Shown: positions 33,469 through 42,891 of the stretch, piece after piece
Numbering within the stretch: the stretch's first letter is position 1
Layout of the letters: every line of letters starts with the position of its first letter
NCBI RefSeq assembly: GCF_028330965.1
Contig: NZ_JAQMUB010000067.1
Location: forward strand, 85,904-149,903
DNA length: 64,000 nucleotides
DNA from: Oscillatoria sp. CS-180
Lineage (GTDB): Bacteria > Cyanobacteriota > Cyanobacteriia > Phormidesmidales > Phormidesmidaceae
Direction of reading: 5' to 3'
Program-made: the position numbers and the translations under genes
The notes under the pieces: model-generated
What the model saw: only the letters and a program-made list of their open reading frames with translations
Told to the model about the DNA's origin: nothing
The model's database searches: none

Positions 33469-36063
33469 CTACAACCAATTACCAATCAGGACAAAGGGAG
33501 CCCAGTAGTAAGGATGGGCGTATTTTGATCGCTGGAATACCGAAAGTTGGGCCCGTCTCAATGCATCAGCCCGGGTGACATCGTTCTGGGTGAGTTGTCG
33601 ATAGAATTCTGTCATCAGTTCGGCGGTGGATTGGTCTTGCACAGACCAGAGGGAGGCCACTGTGCTTCTCGCACCGGAGCGAATTGCCACGCCAGCCATT
33701 CCTAACGCGGCTCGTTCGTCTCCTTTCGCTGTCTGACAGGCGCTTAAGACGAGGAGTTCTAACGGTGTCTGAAGTTCTCGCTGTTGCAGCAGTCCCTCTA
33801 GTTCCCGCAGTTGCAGGCGATCGCTCCACGTCAGGATAAAGGTCTCGTCAGCTTTGGAACTGAATTGTCCGTGGGTTGCTAAGTGAACGATAGAAACCGG
33901 ATTTTCCACGACCGTTTCAGCCATCTTAGTATCCGTAAAGTCCTGATTCAGCAAGACCCGAGTTGAGAGTTGAGATTGAATTTGGGCAATTTCAGTATCC
34001 ACAGCGGGCAGCGCATTGAACCCTTGGCGAGGAACTGTAATGCCTGCGGCGAGGGCCGAGAGTGCCTGATTGCTGGATTGGAGTGATTCAAAAAGCTGGA
34101 GTCCAGGCGTCAGCGCAAGGCCATAGCGTTCTACTAAGAACTGGTTGCCGTCGTGCAAGACAGCCATTGGCACACTGCGCAGGTAGCCATCCAAAACAAA
34201 CACCAAACGCTGAATCCCTTGCTGCTCCAGGGATGTTTCTGCTGGACGAAGCAGCCAGTCGTAGAACTGTTGGGCCGGGGGCAAGACTTCTGATGCCAAA
34301 AAAGCGGGGTTGAGGGCTTGCCGCAGGGCGAGGAAGGTTTCGAGTCCCGTTTCTTGTGGCAGTGGGTTGCCGTAATGTTGCAGCGGCTGACCGGGCAAAG
34401 ACAGGATGACCTCTAGGCGATCGCCGAGCAAGATCGGATAGAACACCGCAGCTTGCGGGTCGATTTCGTCAATGGGTTGTTGAACATATGTCAGGCAGGC
34501 TTCGCGAAAAAAGTTTTCGAGTTCCGCCAGTTGTAGAGACTCGATGACCTCTCGCGATCGCGCTAGTCGCTGCTGTTGCTGATCGGACGGTAGCGTATCC
34601 ACAGTCTGAAGCAGGAGCTGAACCAGTTGCCGATAGACCGGTTCGACCTGTTGTCGAAAGGAGAACTGAGCCTCAGAATTTAGCGCCACTAAGTCTTGGT
34701 CGAGGGATTCTAGTAGCGTCACGGCTTGATTGTAAGCAGCAATGGCTCCATCGGCATTGCCTGACGCTTTGAGAATCCGCCCCCGCTGCCACTGGTTACT
34801 CGCGGCAATCTCATCGGCTCTCGTTTGCTGGGCTAGTTGAATCGCCTGATCAGTCAACGCTAGTGCCTCTGACCATTGGTGGGCCTGTTCATATAGTTCG
34901 CCGAGCTGTCCTAGGGCATAAGCTTCGGCTGTCACATCCTCGATGGTGCGAGCCTGTTGAAGGGCACGCGTGAGGAGGGGTAGGGGTTGAGGCAGGGAGG
35001 AAGAGCGTTGAGATGCTAGGGTCGTGGCGAGATTGATATGGGCGTAGATGCCCCAGCGACTAGGGGCCAGCGTATCGAGCCGCGATCGCACAGTGGGTAA
35101 TTGGACCTCAACTGCATCCCACTGTTCGGTGTTTGCGAGCAGTCGCAGTTCATTCAACGCAATTTCGAGCCAGAGGCGAGAATCGGAAGAGAGATCCGTC
35201 TGGGCCTGTTGGTACCAAGCTAGCGCCGCTTCAGGATGCTCCGCTGCCAAAGCCGTATTGCCGAGCTGAAACAAAGTTTGAGCTGTGGCTTCAGGGGAGT
35301 TGAATGACTGGGCAATGGTCAAACTCTCGGTGAGAACCGCTTCGGAGGCCGCCGATTCTCCCACTGTTCTCAGGGTGATGCCGATGGTTTGTAGTCCCTG
35401 AGCTTTGAGTAGAGAATTGGGCTGAGCTTCGATGTCTTGACGTAGGTCCACGATCAAACGGCGGGCTCGGGGATAGTAGCCAAGCGATCGCAGGGCCTGT
35501 ATCTGATTAATCCGACTGAGAACGATGCCCGCTATGTCGTCTACAGCCCGATAGTTCTCTTCCGCTTGCTGCCAAATCGCCAAGGCATTTTGCGGCTGAC
35601 CCTGATGAAATTGCAGGCTACCCTGAATATTGAGCACTTGAGCTGTCAACAGGGGATTTTGGACAGTGCCAAGTAGACTCAGGGCAGAGCCAAGGGACTC
35701 TTCAGCCGCCGAAACTTGACCCAACGCTTGGTAAGCCAGTGCTAAGTAGCTATTGACCGTAATGCGATCAGTCTCAGAGCGGGCTAGTGGTAGTGCTTCT
35801 TGCCAGAGGGACACCGCCGCCACAAACTGCTCCGCCTGATATCGCTGTTGTCCTTGTTCCAGCAGCAGTTGCACCTGATTAGACTGAGCCTGATTGGACT
35901 GGGCCTGATCGAGTTGTGCGGTTGCTTGCGTAACTTCAATGCTGACGGTTAACGCTTCTGGTTCAGCCAGGCGAGAGGATTGGGCAAACGTTGTTGCGGT
36001 GCTAGCCAAGACAAAACTCCAGGCCAGCAGCATTAAGAGTCCGTAGCGCAGCGATCGCCCCAT
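33469..36063 (-). CDS. TPR-CHAT protein, exported
   Basis: 864 residues from the ATG at 36063, one base past the TpsA stop codon. The signal peptide is SLRYGLLMLLAWSFVLASTATTFAQ. Residues about 50-450 are a run of TPR repeats. The C-terminal CHAT domain is a caspase-like peptidase: catalytic His in IVHLATHGQF and Cys in LLVLSACQTAKGDERAALGMAG, followed by ARSTVASLWSVQDQSTAELM. CHAT proteins are usually peptidases or scaffolds activated by protein contacts through their TPRs. The tight junction with the adhesin gene suggests that the two act together outside the cytoplasm, for instance in processing the adhesin; this is inference. Confidence 0.88.
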   Translation of the reverse strand: MGRSLRYGLLMLLAWSFVLASTATTFAQSSRLAEPEALTVSIEVTQATAQLDQAQSNQAQSNQVQLLLEQGQQRYQAEQFVAAVSLWQEALPLARSETDRITVNSYLALAYQALGQVSAAEESLGSALSLLGTVQNPLLTAQVLNIQGSLQFHQGQPQNALAIWQQAEENYRAVDDIAGIVLSRINQIQALRSLGYYPRARRLIVDLRQDIEAQPNSLLKAQGLQTIGITLRTVGESAASEAVLTESLTIAQSFNSPEATAQTLFQLGNTALAAEHPEAALAWYQQAQTDLSSDSRLWLEIALNELRLLANTEQWDAVEVQLPTVRSRLDTLAPSRWGIYAHINLATTLASQRSSSLPQPLPLLTRALQQARTIEDVTAEAYALGQLGELYEQAHQWSEALALTDQAIQLAQQTRADEIAASNQWQRGRILKASGNADGAIAAYNQAVTLLESLDQDLVALNSEAQFSFRQQVEPVYRQLVQLLLQTVDTLPSDQQQQRLARSREVIESLQLAELENFFREACLTYVQQPIDEIDPQAAVFYPILLGDRLEVILSLPGQPLQHYGNPLPQETGLETFLALRQALNPAFLASEVLPPAQQFYDWLLRPAETSLEQQGIQRLVFVLDGYLRSVPMAVLHDGNQFLVERYGLALTPGLQLFESLQSSNQALSALAAGITVPRQGFNALPAVDTEIAQIQSQLSTRVLLNQDFTDTKMAETVVENPVSIVHLATHGQFSSKADETFILTWSDRLQLRELEGLLQQRELQTPLELLVLSACQTAKGDERAALGMAGVAIRSGARSTVASLWSVQDQSTAELMTEFYRQLTQNDVTRADALRRAQLSVFQRSKYAHPYYWAPFVLIGNWL

Positions 36064-36064
36064 G

Positions 36065-39000
36065 TTATTCCGCCCAAGCACTGAGGTTATCGCAGTCTAC
36101 CGTCGAGATAGCTGACTGGTTAGCCTCGGCTGTCAGCCAAAGGTTTCCGTCCTCATCTGTTTGCCACCCTTGGGCTTCCACAATGACGAGTGTTTCGGGC
36201 ATGGTCTCAGTCGCGGCACCGGCAGCAGGGAGTGGGTTAGAGGTGACCGAGGATGGCTCTGAAGTGGATCGTCGCCAGTCTTGCACAATCACTTGACCTG
36301 ATAGTGTCTGACGGGGATCGGTCGGTAAACCGCCGCGCCCAGTAACGACAAAAGTGCTGTCATCGTTCGCCGGTGCTGCACAGCGAGCCATAATAAGGGC
36401 TTCAGTCGGGGTTAGGGTCGGTAACTCTAGGTCCGCAATTTGCAAATCTGGATTAAACAACTCAATCGTGACCTCGCCATCGAGTCCAAAGCGGGAACTG
36501 GCGGTGATATCGCTTAGGGGCGTTAGGCGATCGCGAAACTCAATGCCAAACAGTCCTTCAGTTGCAATAGAAACGTTGCCGCCCCGACCTTCAAAGGCAT
36601 CGGCAGTGATGTCACTGTCTTCTTCAGGGATGGCGACAATAAACCCATCGCTGAATGTGATGTTGCCGCCATTTCCCCCAGCTCCTGCCAGTCCTGCTGT
36701 GGTAGAAATCAAGCTACCGTTCCGCAATAGCAGCAGGTCGTCAATTTGAAAGTTCAGGTTGCCGCCTTCGCCTGAAGCGCTGGTGGCGGTAACAAAGCCT
36801 CGGTCGAGGAGCAGCGATCGCGCCGCGATATCGACATTCCCAGCATCTCCTTCTCCCTCGCCGCTGACAGTGACAGTGGCTCCGTCCAGAATCCGAAAGT
36901 CTCCGGTCGCCACTGAGATATCTCCCCCGCTGCCGGTCGCCACTTGAAAAGACGACGCAAATAGGCCACTGGCGATACCCGTATCGCTGGGGTCGATCAA
37001 ATCAATGGATTCCGATGCGATAACCGTCAAATTCCCAGCTTGCCCCAACCCAAAAGTTGTCGTGATGGCTTGTGATCCTCCGCTTGCCTGGAGCTGTCTG
37101 GTTTGTAATGTGATATTTCCAGAAGCGGCATTTCCAAAGGTGCCCGTCGCCAAAAAAGCGTTGTCCAGTTGCAGCGTGTTGCTCATAATATCAATGTCGC
37201 CCCCTGTTCCCTGATCAAACGTTGTGGTGCTGACTAGAGCACCGTTGCGAGCCACCATTTGGGGAGTCGTAATTTGGATAGAACCTGCCGCTCCGTCGTT
37301 CGTTGAAATCGTCAAAATTCCTTGAAAAGAATCTTCAATCGTGAGCGCGTCACCAAAATCAGGAGCCACCACTTGCTGAATCGCTCTGTTGGATCCATCG
37401 CCAACCAGTTCCACTGAATCACGCGCTTGGATCTGAATGTCGCCGCCCCGTTGACCCGTCGTACTGGAGGCGTTAATCTGTCCCTGGTCAAGCTGTAGCG
37501 TATTGACGTCGAGGCGAATGTCGGCCCCTGCGCCGCTGCCTGACGTCGTCGTCAAAATTCGGCCCCCATCCTGAACGACCAATTGATCTGTGGTGATGTC
37601 GAGAGTAGCAGCATTCCCTTCTCCATAGGAGTTGGCCGCGATCGCGCTGGCAAAACTCCCATCAGCATTTGTCCCCAAAATGGTCACTTGGTCACTGGCG
37701 TCAACCGTCAGCCGCCCCGCATCGCCACGACCAAAGGTAGCCGTAGAGATAGCACTGCCCTCAAACACATTCAACTGTTGAACCGTCAGAGAAAGATTTC
37801 CTGCTTGCCCAGCCCCTAAAGAGGATGTTGCAATTGCAGCACCGTCGGTTAAGGTCAGGTGATTGGCGCGAATATCTAGATTCCCTGCGCTTTCTCCAAA
37901 TGCGCTTGTACCTGTCCCAATTGAGGCCAATCCTCGTAGGGTAATAGCGTCGGCCTCCACCCTCAACTCACCTCCGCTACCGAAAAAGGCTGAGGTCGCA
38001 ACCCCGCCGCCATCTTCCAGAATGAGTTGTCCCGTTTGCAAAGTCAGATCACCTGAGTTCCCGCCACCAAAGGCAATGGTGTAAATCGGGGAACCGAGGA
38101 AAAGTCCCTGACTCACATCAATCAGGATCTGAATTTCTTCCAACGTTGGGGTGAACGGCCCTGGAAATGGCCCAGTGAGACGAATGGAATCGGTCACTGT
38201 CACTTGTAAATCGCCCGTATTTCCAGTGCTCTCAAGGTCAGCAACGGTGGCTAGCCCAAAGCCCCCTAAAAAAGGAAACGTAAAATCTGGGTCACGACGC
38301 ATCTCTAACCGTTGGGCATTGAGGGTGAGATCACCACTGTCCGCTGTGCCATAGTCGGCATTGGCGAAAAGCCCGCTGTCTTGCAGAATGATGTCTTCTA
38401 CCGCCTCTACGACAACACTGCCGCCCACGCCATTCTGTTCAAAACCCAGCAGCAGCTGTGACTCATCACGGGTGAGATTGGAAACAACGCTTTGGTCAAG
38501 CTCAATTCTTCGGGCATTCAGACGAATATCGCCACCTATTCCGTCACCGCTAGTGCGACCGCGAACATGAAAGCTATCGGCTGACAGAGTTCCCCCGCTG
38601 GATAGGCTAATAGCTCCCGATACCGATCCTTGGGATCGCAAATTACCTCTACTAAAGAGAGGTTCGGGCGATCGCAATGCTAAATCTTCTCCAGCCTGAA
38701 GCGTAATATCGCCCGCTGGACCGACGGCATCCGCAGTGAGGTCGCCGTCAATCGCAATTTGCCCCGGAGCTACCAGAGTCATGTTGCCAGCTTGCTCGTT
38801 CCCGTCAGTTTGGAGATTGCCATTCACGGTCATGCTCCGATTCTGGCTGGTGACATCAATGTCGCCTCCAATTCCCCGTAACCCACGACTATCTACAGAG
38901 CCTAGGGTGGTCTCTCCAAGAGCTGACACGGTAACGGCTCCCCCATTGCCGTCAGAACTCGCAGTCCTGAGAGTTCCAGGTGTATTCACTACATCACCGG

Positions 39001-39685
39001 TTAACGCTATTTGCCCACCTGGTGCGGTCAGTATCCCCGTGTTGTTCAGCGTGCCGCCTTGCAGAATGAGGGACTGCTGATCGCCCACAGTAAGTGCAGC
39101 CCGATTGTCGATAGTGCGATCGCGGCTATTGGCACCAAACTGAATGCCTGGCACAACGCTGAGGGTTAGCAACGGCGGCGCCTCGGGCTGAACAGCGCTG
39201 AAAAGATAGTCTTCGACCCAAACGGAATCGGCTGTGGTGGCGGCAAACGAACCGACAAGGTCCAACTCAGCTGTTTCCCCAAACAAGATGCCATTAGGAT
39301 TGATAAGCGTTAGGTTTGCTGCTCCCTCAACGCCTAAAGTGCCAAAGATGCCAGACGCTTGATCGCCCGTCACTCGCATCAGGATATCCGTGATGCTGTC
39401 AGGATTGGCAAAGTAAACCTGCTGTCCTGCTGCCACATTAAAGTCTGAAAAGCTGTGAAATAGGACTGTTCCCCGAGCTGCTCCCCCTTCTAGTCGTAGT
39501 CGTTCCGGTGCTTCAATGATGGTTGACTGCTCTGGTCCAAGAGTCGTATCGGGCTGAACTTGAGCGATCGCTGTACTCGACCAGCTTTGAAAGGTAACAG
39601 CACTGAGTCCACCTAGGGCGATCGCTCGAACCCATCTGGATTGGGAACGGTTGCAGCGACAAGACAGACTCACGAAACTAACCAT
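36065..39685 (-). CDS. TpsA: filamentous-haemagglutinin-type exoprotein of two-partner secretion
   Basis: 1206 residues. After an extended signal peptide (SRWVRAIALGGLSAVTFQSW) comes the TPS secretion domain: RGTVLFHSFSDFNVAAGQQVY, ITDILMRVTG and the signature INPNGILFG. The remainder is a right-handed beta-helix of short glycine- and asparagine-rich repeats (GNLT, GGDI, GDLTL). The C-terminus has TFVVTGRGGLPTDPRQTLS, a conserved end of cyanobacterial TPS proteins, with paired Cys residues (ARCAAP, VDCDNL). It should cross the outer membrane through a TpsB porin; one lies at 44899-46650 on the same strand, but 5 kb away. It is followed immediately by the CHAT gene. Confidence 0.9.
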   Translation of the reverse strand: MVSFVSLSCRCNRSQSRWVRAIALGGLSAVTFQSWSSTAIAQVQPDTTLGPEQSTIIEAPERLRLEGGAARGTVLFHSFSDFNVAAGQQVYFANPDSITDILMRVTGDQASGIFGTLGVEGAANLTLINPNGILFGETAELDLVGSFAATTADSVWVEDYLFSAVQPEAPPLLTLSVVPGIQFGANSRDRTIDNRAALTVGDQQSLILQGGTLNNTGILTAPGGQIALTGDVVNTPGTLRTASSDGNGGAVTVSALGETTLGSVDSRGLRGIGGDIDVTSQNRSMTVNGNLQTDGNEQAGNMTLVAPGQIAIDGDLTADAVGPAGDITLQAGEDLALRSPEPLFSRGNLRSQGSVSGAISLSSGGTLSADSFHVRGRTSGDGIGGDIRLNARRIELDQSVVSNLTRDESQLLLGFEQNGVGGSVVVEAVEDIILQDSGLFANADYGTADSGDLTLNAQRLEMRRDPDFTFPFLGGFGLATVADLESTGNTGDLQVTVTDSIRLTGPFPGPFTPTLEEIQILIDVSQGLFLGSPIYTIAFGGGNSGDLTLQTGQLILEDGGGVATSAFFGSGGELRVEADAITLRGLASIGTGTSAFGESAGNLDIRANHLTLTDGAAIATSSLGAGQAGNLSLTVQQLNVFEGSAISTATFGRGDAGRLTVDASDQVTILGTNADGSFASAIAANSYGEGNAATLDITTDQLVVQDGGRILTTTSGSGAGADIRLDVNTLQLDQGQINASSTTGQRGGDIQIQARDSVELVGDGSNRAIQQVVAPDFGDALTIEDSFQGILTISTNDGAAGSIQITTPQMVARNGALVSTTTFDQGTGGDIDIMSNTLQLDNAFLATGTFGNAASGNITLQTRQLQASGGSQAITTTFGLGQAGNLTVIASESIDLIDPSDTGIASGLFASSFQVATGSGGDISVATGDFRILDGATVTVSGEGEGDAGNVDIAARSLLLDRGFVTATSASGEGGNLNFQIDDLLLLRNGSLISTTAGLAGAGGNGGNITFSDGFIVAIPEEDSDITADAFEGRGGNVSIATEGLFGIEFRDRLTPLSDITASSRFGLDGEVTIELFNPDLQIADLELPTLTPTEALIMARCAAPANDDSTFVVTGRGGLPTDPRQTLSGQVIVQDWRRSTSEPSSVTSNPLPAAGAATETMPETLVIVEAQGWQTDEDGNLWLTAEANQSAISTVDCDNLSAWAE

Positions 39686-40014
39686 ATCTTTAGTCTCTAA
39701 AGGAATTGACTAGACTTTGCTAATTGTAGGCAAGGTTTAGCAGCAGAGAATAGCGATCTTTCTAGGGTTCATTTTTACCTACAAATACAGCACGGAATCA
39801 CTTTAAAAAGCAATAAAAAGTGAGATAAAGGTGCATTCTTCATCAGACTTAACATACAAAAAGCATAAAAAGTAAGAAAGGTAAGCTCATCGCAAAAGCC
39901 TGAGTATAGATGGTTGTGTATCAAGTTTGATCTTGATAGTTTGATGTAGGCTTTCAACTGCCAGAAAGCGCTGCAATCTACTCTGTTTTGAAATTGGTTA
40001 AGAGGTTCTCTCCC
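39686..40014. promoter_or_regulatory. Divergent promoter region of TpsA and the tag cassette
   Basis: 329 bp, strongly AT-rich, no gene. A seven-base inverted repeat TATCAAG-TTTGAT-CTTGATA (39919-39938) lies about 77 bp before the first cassette gene and is a candidate operator. AGAGG about ten bases before the ATG at 40015 is its ribosome-binding site. Confidence 0.4.
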
Positions 40015-40281
40015 ATGGCTGAAAATAACGGCAACATTGTTTCGCTGAACAATCTAGATGCATTGAGTTTTGACAGTTTTGGCCGCGATCCAAACCGCGA
40101 TATTGTGTGCGTTGCTCCTGTTCGTACGATGGTGCGGCGTGAAGAGGAGATTGTTCTGATTCGCAGAGTTCGTAAGGTTGAAGAGGTGGATGCTAGTCCC
40201 ACTTGTCCTGTTGGCGCGACTCAGATGACTCAAGTTCAACAGGAGGAAGGTATTGCTTTTCAGGCGCAAACTTCTAACTGA
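40015..40281 (+). CDS. Small protein ending in the Cys-X31-Cys module (first tag protein)
   Basis: 88 residues, of an unrecognised family. A short polar N-terminus (ENNGNIVSLNNLDALSF) leads to the shared module: DIVCVAPVRT, VRREEEIVLIRRVRKVEEV and ASPTCP, with Cys32 and Cys64. The same module ends two further proteins in this cassette. The alternating charged and hydrophobic residues suggest beta strands. There is no signal peptide. AGAGG precedes the ATG; a TTG nine codons earlier is less likely. Its TGA stop is followed in the same frame by a 70-residue open stretch ending in a membrane helix (see next entry), so a longer ancestral protein is possible. Confidence 0.7.
   Translation: MAENNGNIVSLNNLDALSFDSFGRDPNRDIVCVAPVRTMVRREEEIVLIRRVRKVEEVDASPTCPVGATQMTQVQQEEGIAFQAQTSN
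40108..40206 (+). repeat. Tag module copy A, Cys to Cys
   Basis: Codes for Cys32 to Cys64 of the first tag protein. At the protein level it differs from copies B and C at only a few positions, while many third-codon bases differ, as expected for selection on the protein rather than recent DNA copying. Confidence 0.75.
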
Positions 40282-40305
40282 GAAGACGCTGTTACTTCTG
40301 ACAGG

Positions 40306-40494
40306 TTGACGACTGTTCTGCCAGTCTCTGTTCGCCCTTTTGATGCTGAAGAGACTGGCAGTTCAAAAAATAATCAACCAAACGTTTTAGAAAACTCCAA
40401 GGCTGGTTTTTCTTGGCATCTTTTAGCAGCTATTTTGCTACTGCTTTTGGCAGTGTTTTTGTTGGTGTTGTCTAGAGTATTTCTGAGATTATGA
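40306..40494 (+). CDS. Hydrophobic tail reading frame (tail-anchor-like), possibly split from the first tag protein
   Basis: If started at TTG 40306, it gives 62 residues: a polar part (RPFDAEETGSSKNNQPNVLE) and one C-terminal membrane helix, HLLAAILLLLLAVFLLVLS, ending RVFLRL. There is no ribosome-binding site at a proper distance. The frame is continuous with the first tag protein, broken only by the TGA at 40279-40281. Its own TGA overlaps the ATG of the fibro-slime gene (ATGA), so translation to this point would couple the next gene. It may be a real small membrane protein, a product of stop-codon read-through, or the detached tail of a mutated 159-residue protein. Confidence 0.45.
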   Translation: MTTVLPVSVRPFDAEETGSSKNNQPNVLENSKAGFSWHLLAAILLLLLAVFLLVLSRVFLRL

Positions 40495-41780
40495 CGCAGC
40501 AGCCTGAGAAAATCACGCTCACTTCAATTATCCGCGATTTTCGAGCTGACCATCCCGACTTTGAGAACGATCAGCAAACCTTGTGGAATCGACATCAGGA
40601 TTTGGCGCTTCCGGAGAAGGGAATTGTGCAGGCTCGGTTGGGAAGCGACAAAAAACCGGTTTATCGCGGGGATTCTGAACAGGGAACTCAGACTACTTCG
40701 GGGAAGGAGGCGTTTGACCAGTGGTATCGCGATCGCCCTGGCCTTAACCGAACGTTTCGGATGCCCCTGGAACTGGTCCTAGACTATACCGCTGAAGGTC
40801 AGCCCCAGTACAAGTTTGAAAGCGATCGCTTCTTTCCTTTAGATGACCAGTCGGCAAGCTTTGGCACACTTCATGACGAGATTTATTGCAACGGTGAGCT
40901 AGCGAGCGTCGTAGCCAAGAATATCCGAGATTCAGAGCAGCGTTTGGGCTATATCGAAAAGGGGCCAGGAGAGTATCTCACTGAAGCGGATATTAAGGGT
41001 CGCTTTGATAGTGACGAGGCCAGGACTCACAATTACCATTTCACTCAAGAAGTCACGACGACGTTTGTTTATCAGGGTCGTGAGTTTTTTGAATTTCAGG
41101 GTGACGATGATTTGTGGGTCTTTATCGATGGCAAATTGGTGATTGACTTGGGTGGCCTCCATGCACCGGCCAAAGCCCGGATTGATCTAAGTCTGCAAAA
41201 TCCTAACAACCGGGCGATCGACAAGAATTCTGTTTTATATCTCAATCTACGAGATGACTTGGATATCAGCTCTGGAGACGCTTATAACGATTTACGGCTG
41301 GAGGTCGGACAGGAGTACGAACTGCACCTATTTCACGCTGAACGTCATACCTTCGACTCGAATTGCAATATCTATACGTCGATGCGATTAAAGCCGACCG
41401 TGAAACCGCCAACTCGCATGATTTCGGTATCGGATAAGGCTGAGGATTCGGTGTCATCTGTTCCAGAGGCGATCGCGCCTCCTCAAGCGCCTCCTTATAC
41501 AGAGCCTTCTCCGGAGATCCCTCAAGGTCAGCCCAAAGGAGCACCTGACCGCGTTCCTGCTGTTGTCGGAGGGTTGTCAGTGGACGATCCAAGAATTTGG
41601 GATATTGGGGAACGCATTGTGTGTGTGGCTCCTGTGCGTACGATTGTGCGTCGGGAGGAGGAAATTACAATTGTGCGTCGAGTTCGCAAGGTAGAAGAGG
41701 TGGATGCTAGCCCGACTTGTCCAATGGGAACGACGCCGATTAATACGGCTCAGATGACGGATGTTCAGCAGGATGCCTGA
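40491..41780 (+). CDS. Fibro-slime/PA14-like domain protein with C-terminal Cys-X31-Cys module
   Basis: 429 residues. Residues about 5-305 form a fibro-slime (PA14-like) domain: an N-terminal IIRDFRADHPDFEN, the central FTQEVTTTFVYQG, then FFEFQGDDDLWVFIDGKLVI with DLGGLHAP, and LRLEVGQEYELHLFHAERH. Fibro-slime domains are usually extracellular carbohydrate-binding modules. A Pro-rich linker (APPQAPPYTEPSPEIPQ) leads to the tag module with Cys378 and Cys410 (ERIVCVAPVRT, VRREEEI, RRVRKVEEV, ASPTCP). There is no signal peptide, which is odd for such a domain. The ATG overlaps the preceding stop as ATGA. The domain call is firm; the export route is unknown. Confidence 0.85.
   Translation: MTQQPEKITLTSIIRDFRADHPDFENDQQTLWNRHQDLALPEKGIVQARLGSDKKPVYRGDSEQGTQTTSGKEAFDQWYRDRPGLNRTFRMPLELVLDYTAEGQPQYKFESDRFFPLDDQSASFGTLHDEIYCNGELASVVAKNIRDSEQRLGYIEKGPGEYLTEADIKGRFDSDEARTHNYHFTQEVTTTFVYQGREFFEFQGDDDLWVFIDGKLVIDLGGLHAPAKARIDLSLQNPNNRAIDKNSVLYLNLRDDLDISSGDAYNDLRLEVGQEYELHLFHAERHTFDSNCNIYTSMRLKPTVKPPTRMISVSDKAEDSVSSVPEAIAPPQAPPYTEPSPEIPQGQPKGAPDRVPAVVGGLSVDDPRIWDIGERIVCVAPVRTIVRREEEITIVRRVRKVEEVDASPTCPMGTTPINTAQMTDVQQDA
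41622..41720 (+). repeat. Tag module copy B, Cys to Cys
   Basis: Codes for Cys378 to Cys410 of the fibro-slime protein. The C-X31-C spacing is the same as in copies A and C; the interior has ITIV where the others have IVLI. Confidence 0.75.
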
Positions 41781-41795
41781 GCTTAGGTGAGCGTG

Positions 41796-42800
41796 ATGGT
41801 TGACTGGATGCTGCTGGAAGGACTGCCGGAGATTACAGGCGTCTGGATGGTTTTGGTAATTTTGGGTGCTGGAACGTTGGGGTTGATTGGGGTTGGTTGG
41901 TGGTTGGGGCGGGGGAAGGATCCGCAGTTGGCGCAGATGGGTTTGTCTATGAGGGATGGGTGTGAGGAAGGGGGGGTAGGGGAGGATCGATCGCTGGAGG
42001 GGATATCGGTGGGAGATGAGTCTGCTGTGGAGGGGTCTGCGGATGATAATGCGTATGTGATGGGGAATGGTTGTTTTGCTCGGGGGGAGTATCAGGCGGC
42101 TCTGGAGCACTATACGCGGGCGATCGCGGCGAATGATGCTTGGGCGTATGTGTACAACAATCGGGGGAATGCTTACTATGCTCTGGGTGGGTATGCTGAG
42201 GCGATCGCGGATTATTCTCGGGCGGTGAGTTTGCACCCGGACTATGCGCGGGCTTATTACAATCGCGGCAATGCTTGTTATGCCGGGGGAGATGTTGAGG
42301 GGGCAATCGCGTCGTTCACGCAGGCAATTGAGCAGAATCCGCAGTATTTGGAAGCCTATAACAATCGGGGTAACTGTTACGTTGCAGTGAAGGCGTATCA
42401 GGAGGCGATCGATGATTTTGACCAGGCTTTGGTGTTGAATCCGAAGTTCACTGAGGCTTACAACAATATCGGTCACCTGTTCTATCAGATGAAGCGCTAT
42501 GACGAGGCGCTGGAGAATTATGGGCAGTCTCTGGCGATTGATCCGAATCAGCCAATGGCGGTCAATCATTGCGGTAATGCTTATTTAGCACTGGAAAAGG
42601 TTTCTCAGGCGCTGGAAAGCTATAGTCGTGCGATCGCCCTCAGTCCCAGCTATGCAGAGGCTTACCACAATCGAGGTATCGCGAATAACAGTGCTGGACG
42701 TCGGGAGGCGGCCCAATCTGATTTTCGAAAGGCGCTTGAGTTAGCTCAACAGCAGGGCAATCGCATCTTGTTGCAACGGCTGCAGGCTGCGGGTGGATAG
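41796..42800 (+). CDS. Membrane-anchored TPR protein
   Basis: 334 residues from the ATG at 41796, 15 bp after the fibro-slime stop, with AGGTGA upstream. One N-terminal membrane helix (VWMVLVILGAGTLGLIGVGWWLG) is followed by a linker and then about seven tetratricopeptide repeats from residue 85 on: AYVYNNRGNAYYALGGYAEAI, YARAYYNRGNACYAGGDVEGA, YLEAYNNRGNCYVAVKAYQEA and others, each with the WYG-type TPR spacing. TPR arrays bind protein partners, often their extended tails. Position in the cassette makes it a natural candidate receptor for the shared tag; this is untested. It lacks the tag itself. The DNA is unusually G-rich compared with its neighbours. Confidence 0.82.
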   Translation: MVDWMLLEGLPEITGVWMVLVILGAGTLGLIGVGWWLGRGKDPQLAQMGLSMRDGCEEGGVGEDRSLEGISVGDESAVEGSADDNAYVMGNGCFARGEYQAALEHYTRAIAANDAWAYVYNNRGNAYYALGGYAEAIADYSRAVSLHPDYARAYYNRGNACYAGGDVEGAIASFTQAIEQNPQYLEAYNNRGNCYVAVKAYQEAIDDFDQALVLNPKFTEAYNNIGHLFYQMKRYDEALENYGQSLAIDPNQPMAVNHCGNAYLALEKVSQALESYSRAIALSPSYAEAYHNRGIANNSAGRREAAQSDFRKALELAQQQGNRILLQRLQAAGG

Positions 42801-42891
42801 CAAAAAATAGTGGGATAGAAAAGCTATACAAAGCAAGTTTTTGGCATCTACATCATCACAATAGTCTTTGAGTAAATGCTTAGGAGAAACG

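Noticed and set aside
41577..42569. 330-codon minus-strand frame rich in Ile, Arg and His opposite the TPR gene
   Set aside because: Lies wholly antisense to a clear TPR gene, and its odd composition is explained by the complement of TPR codons.
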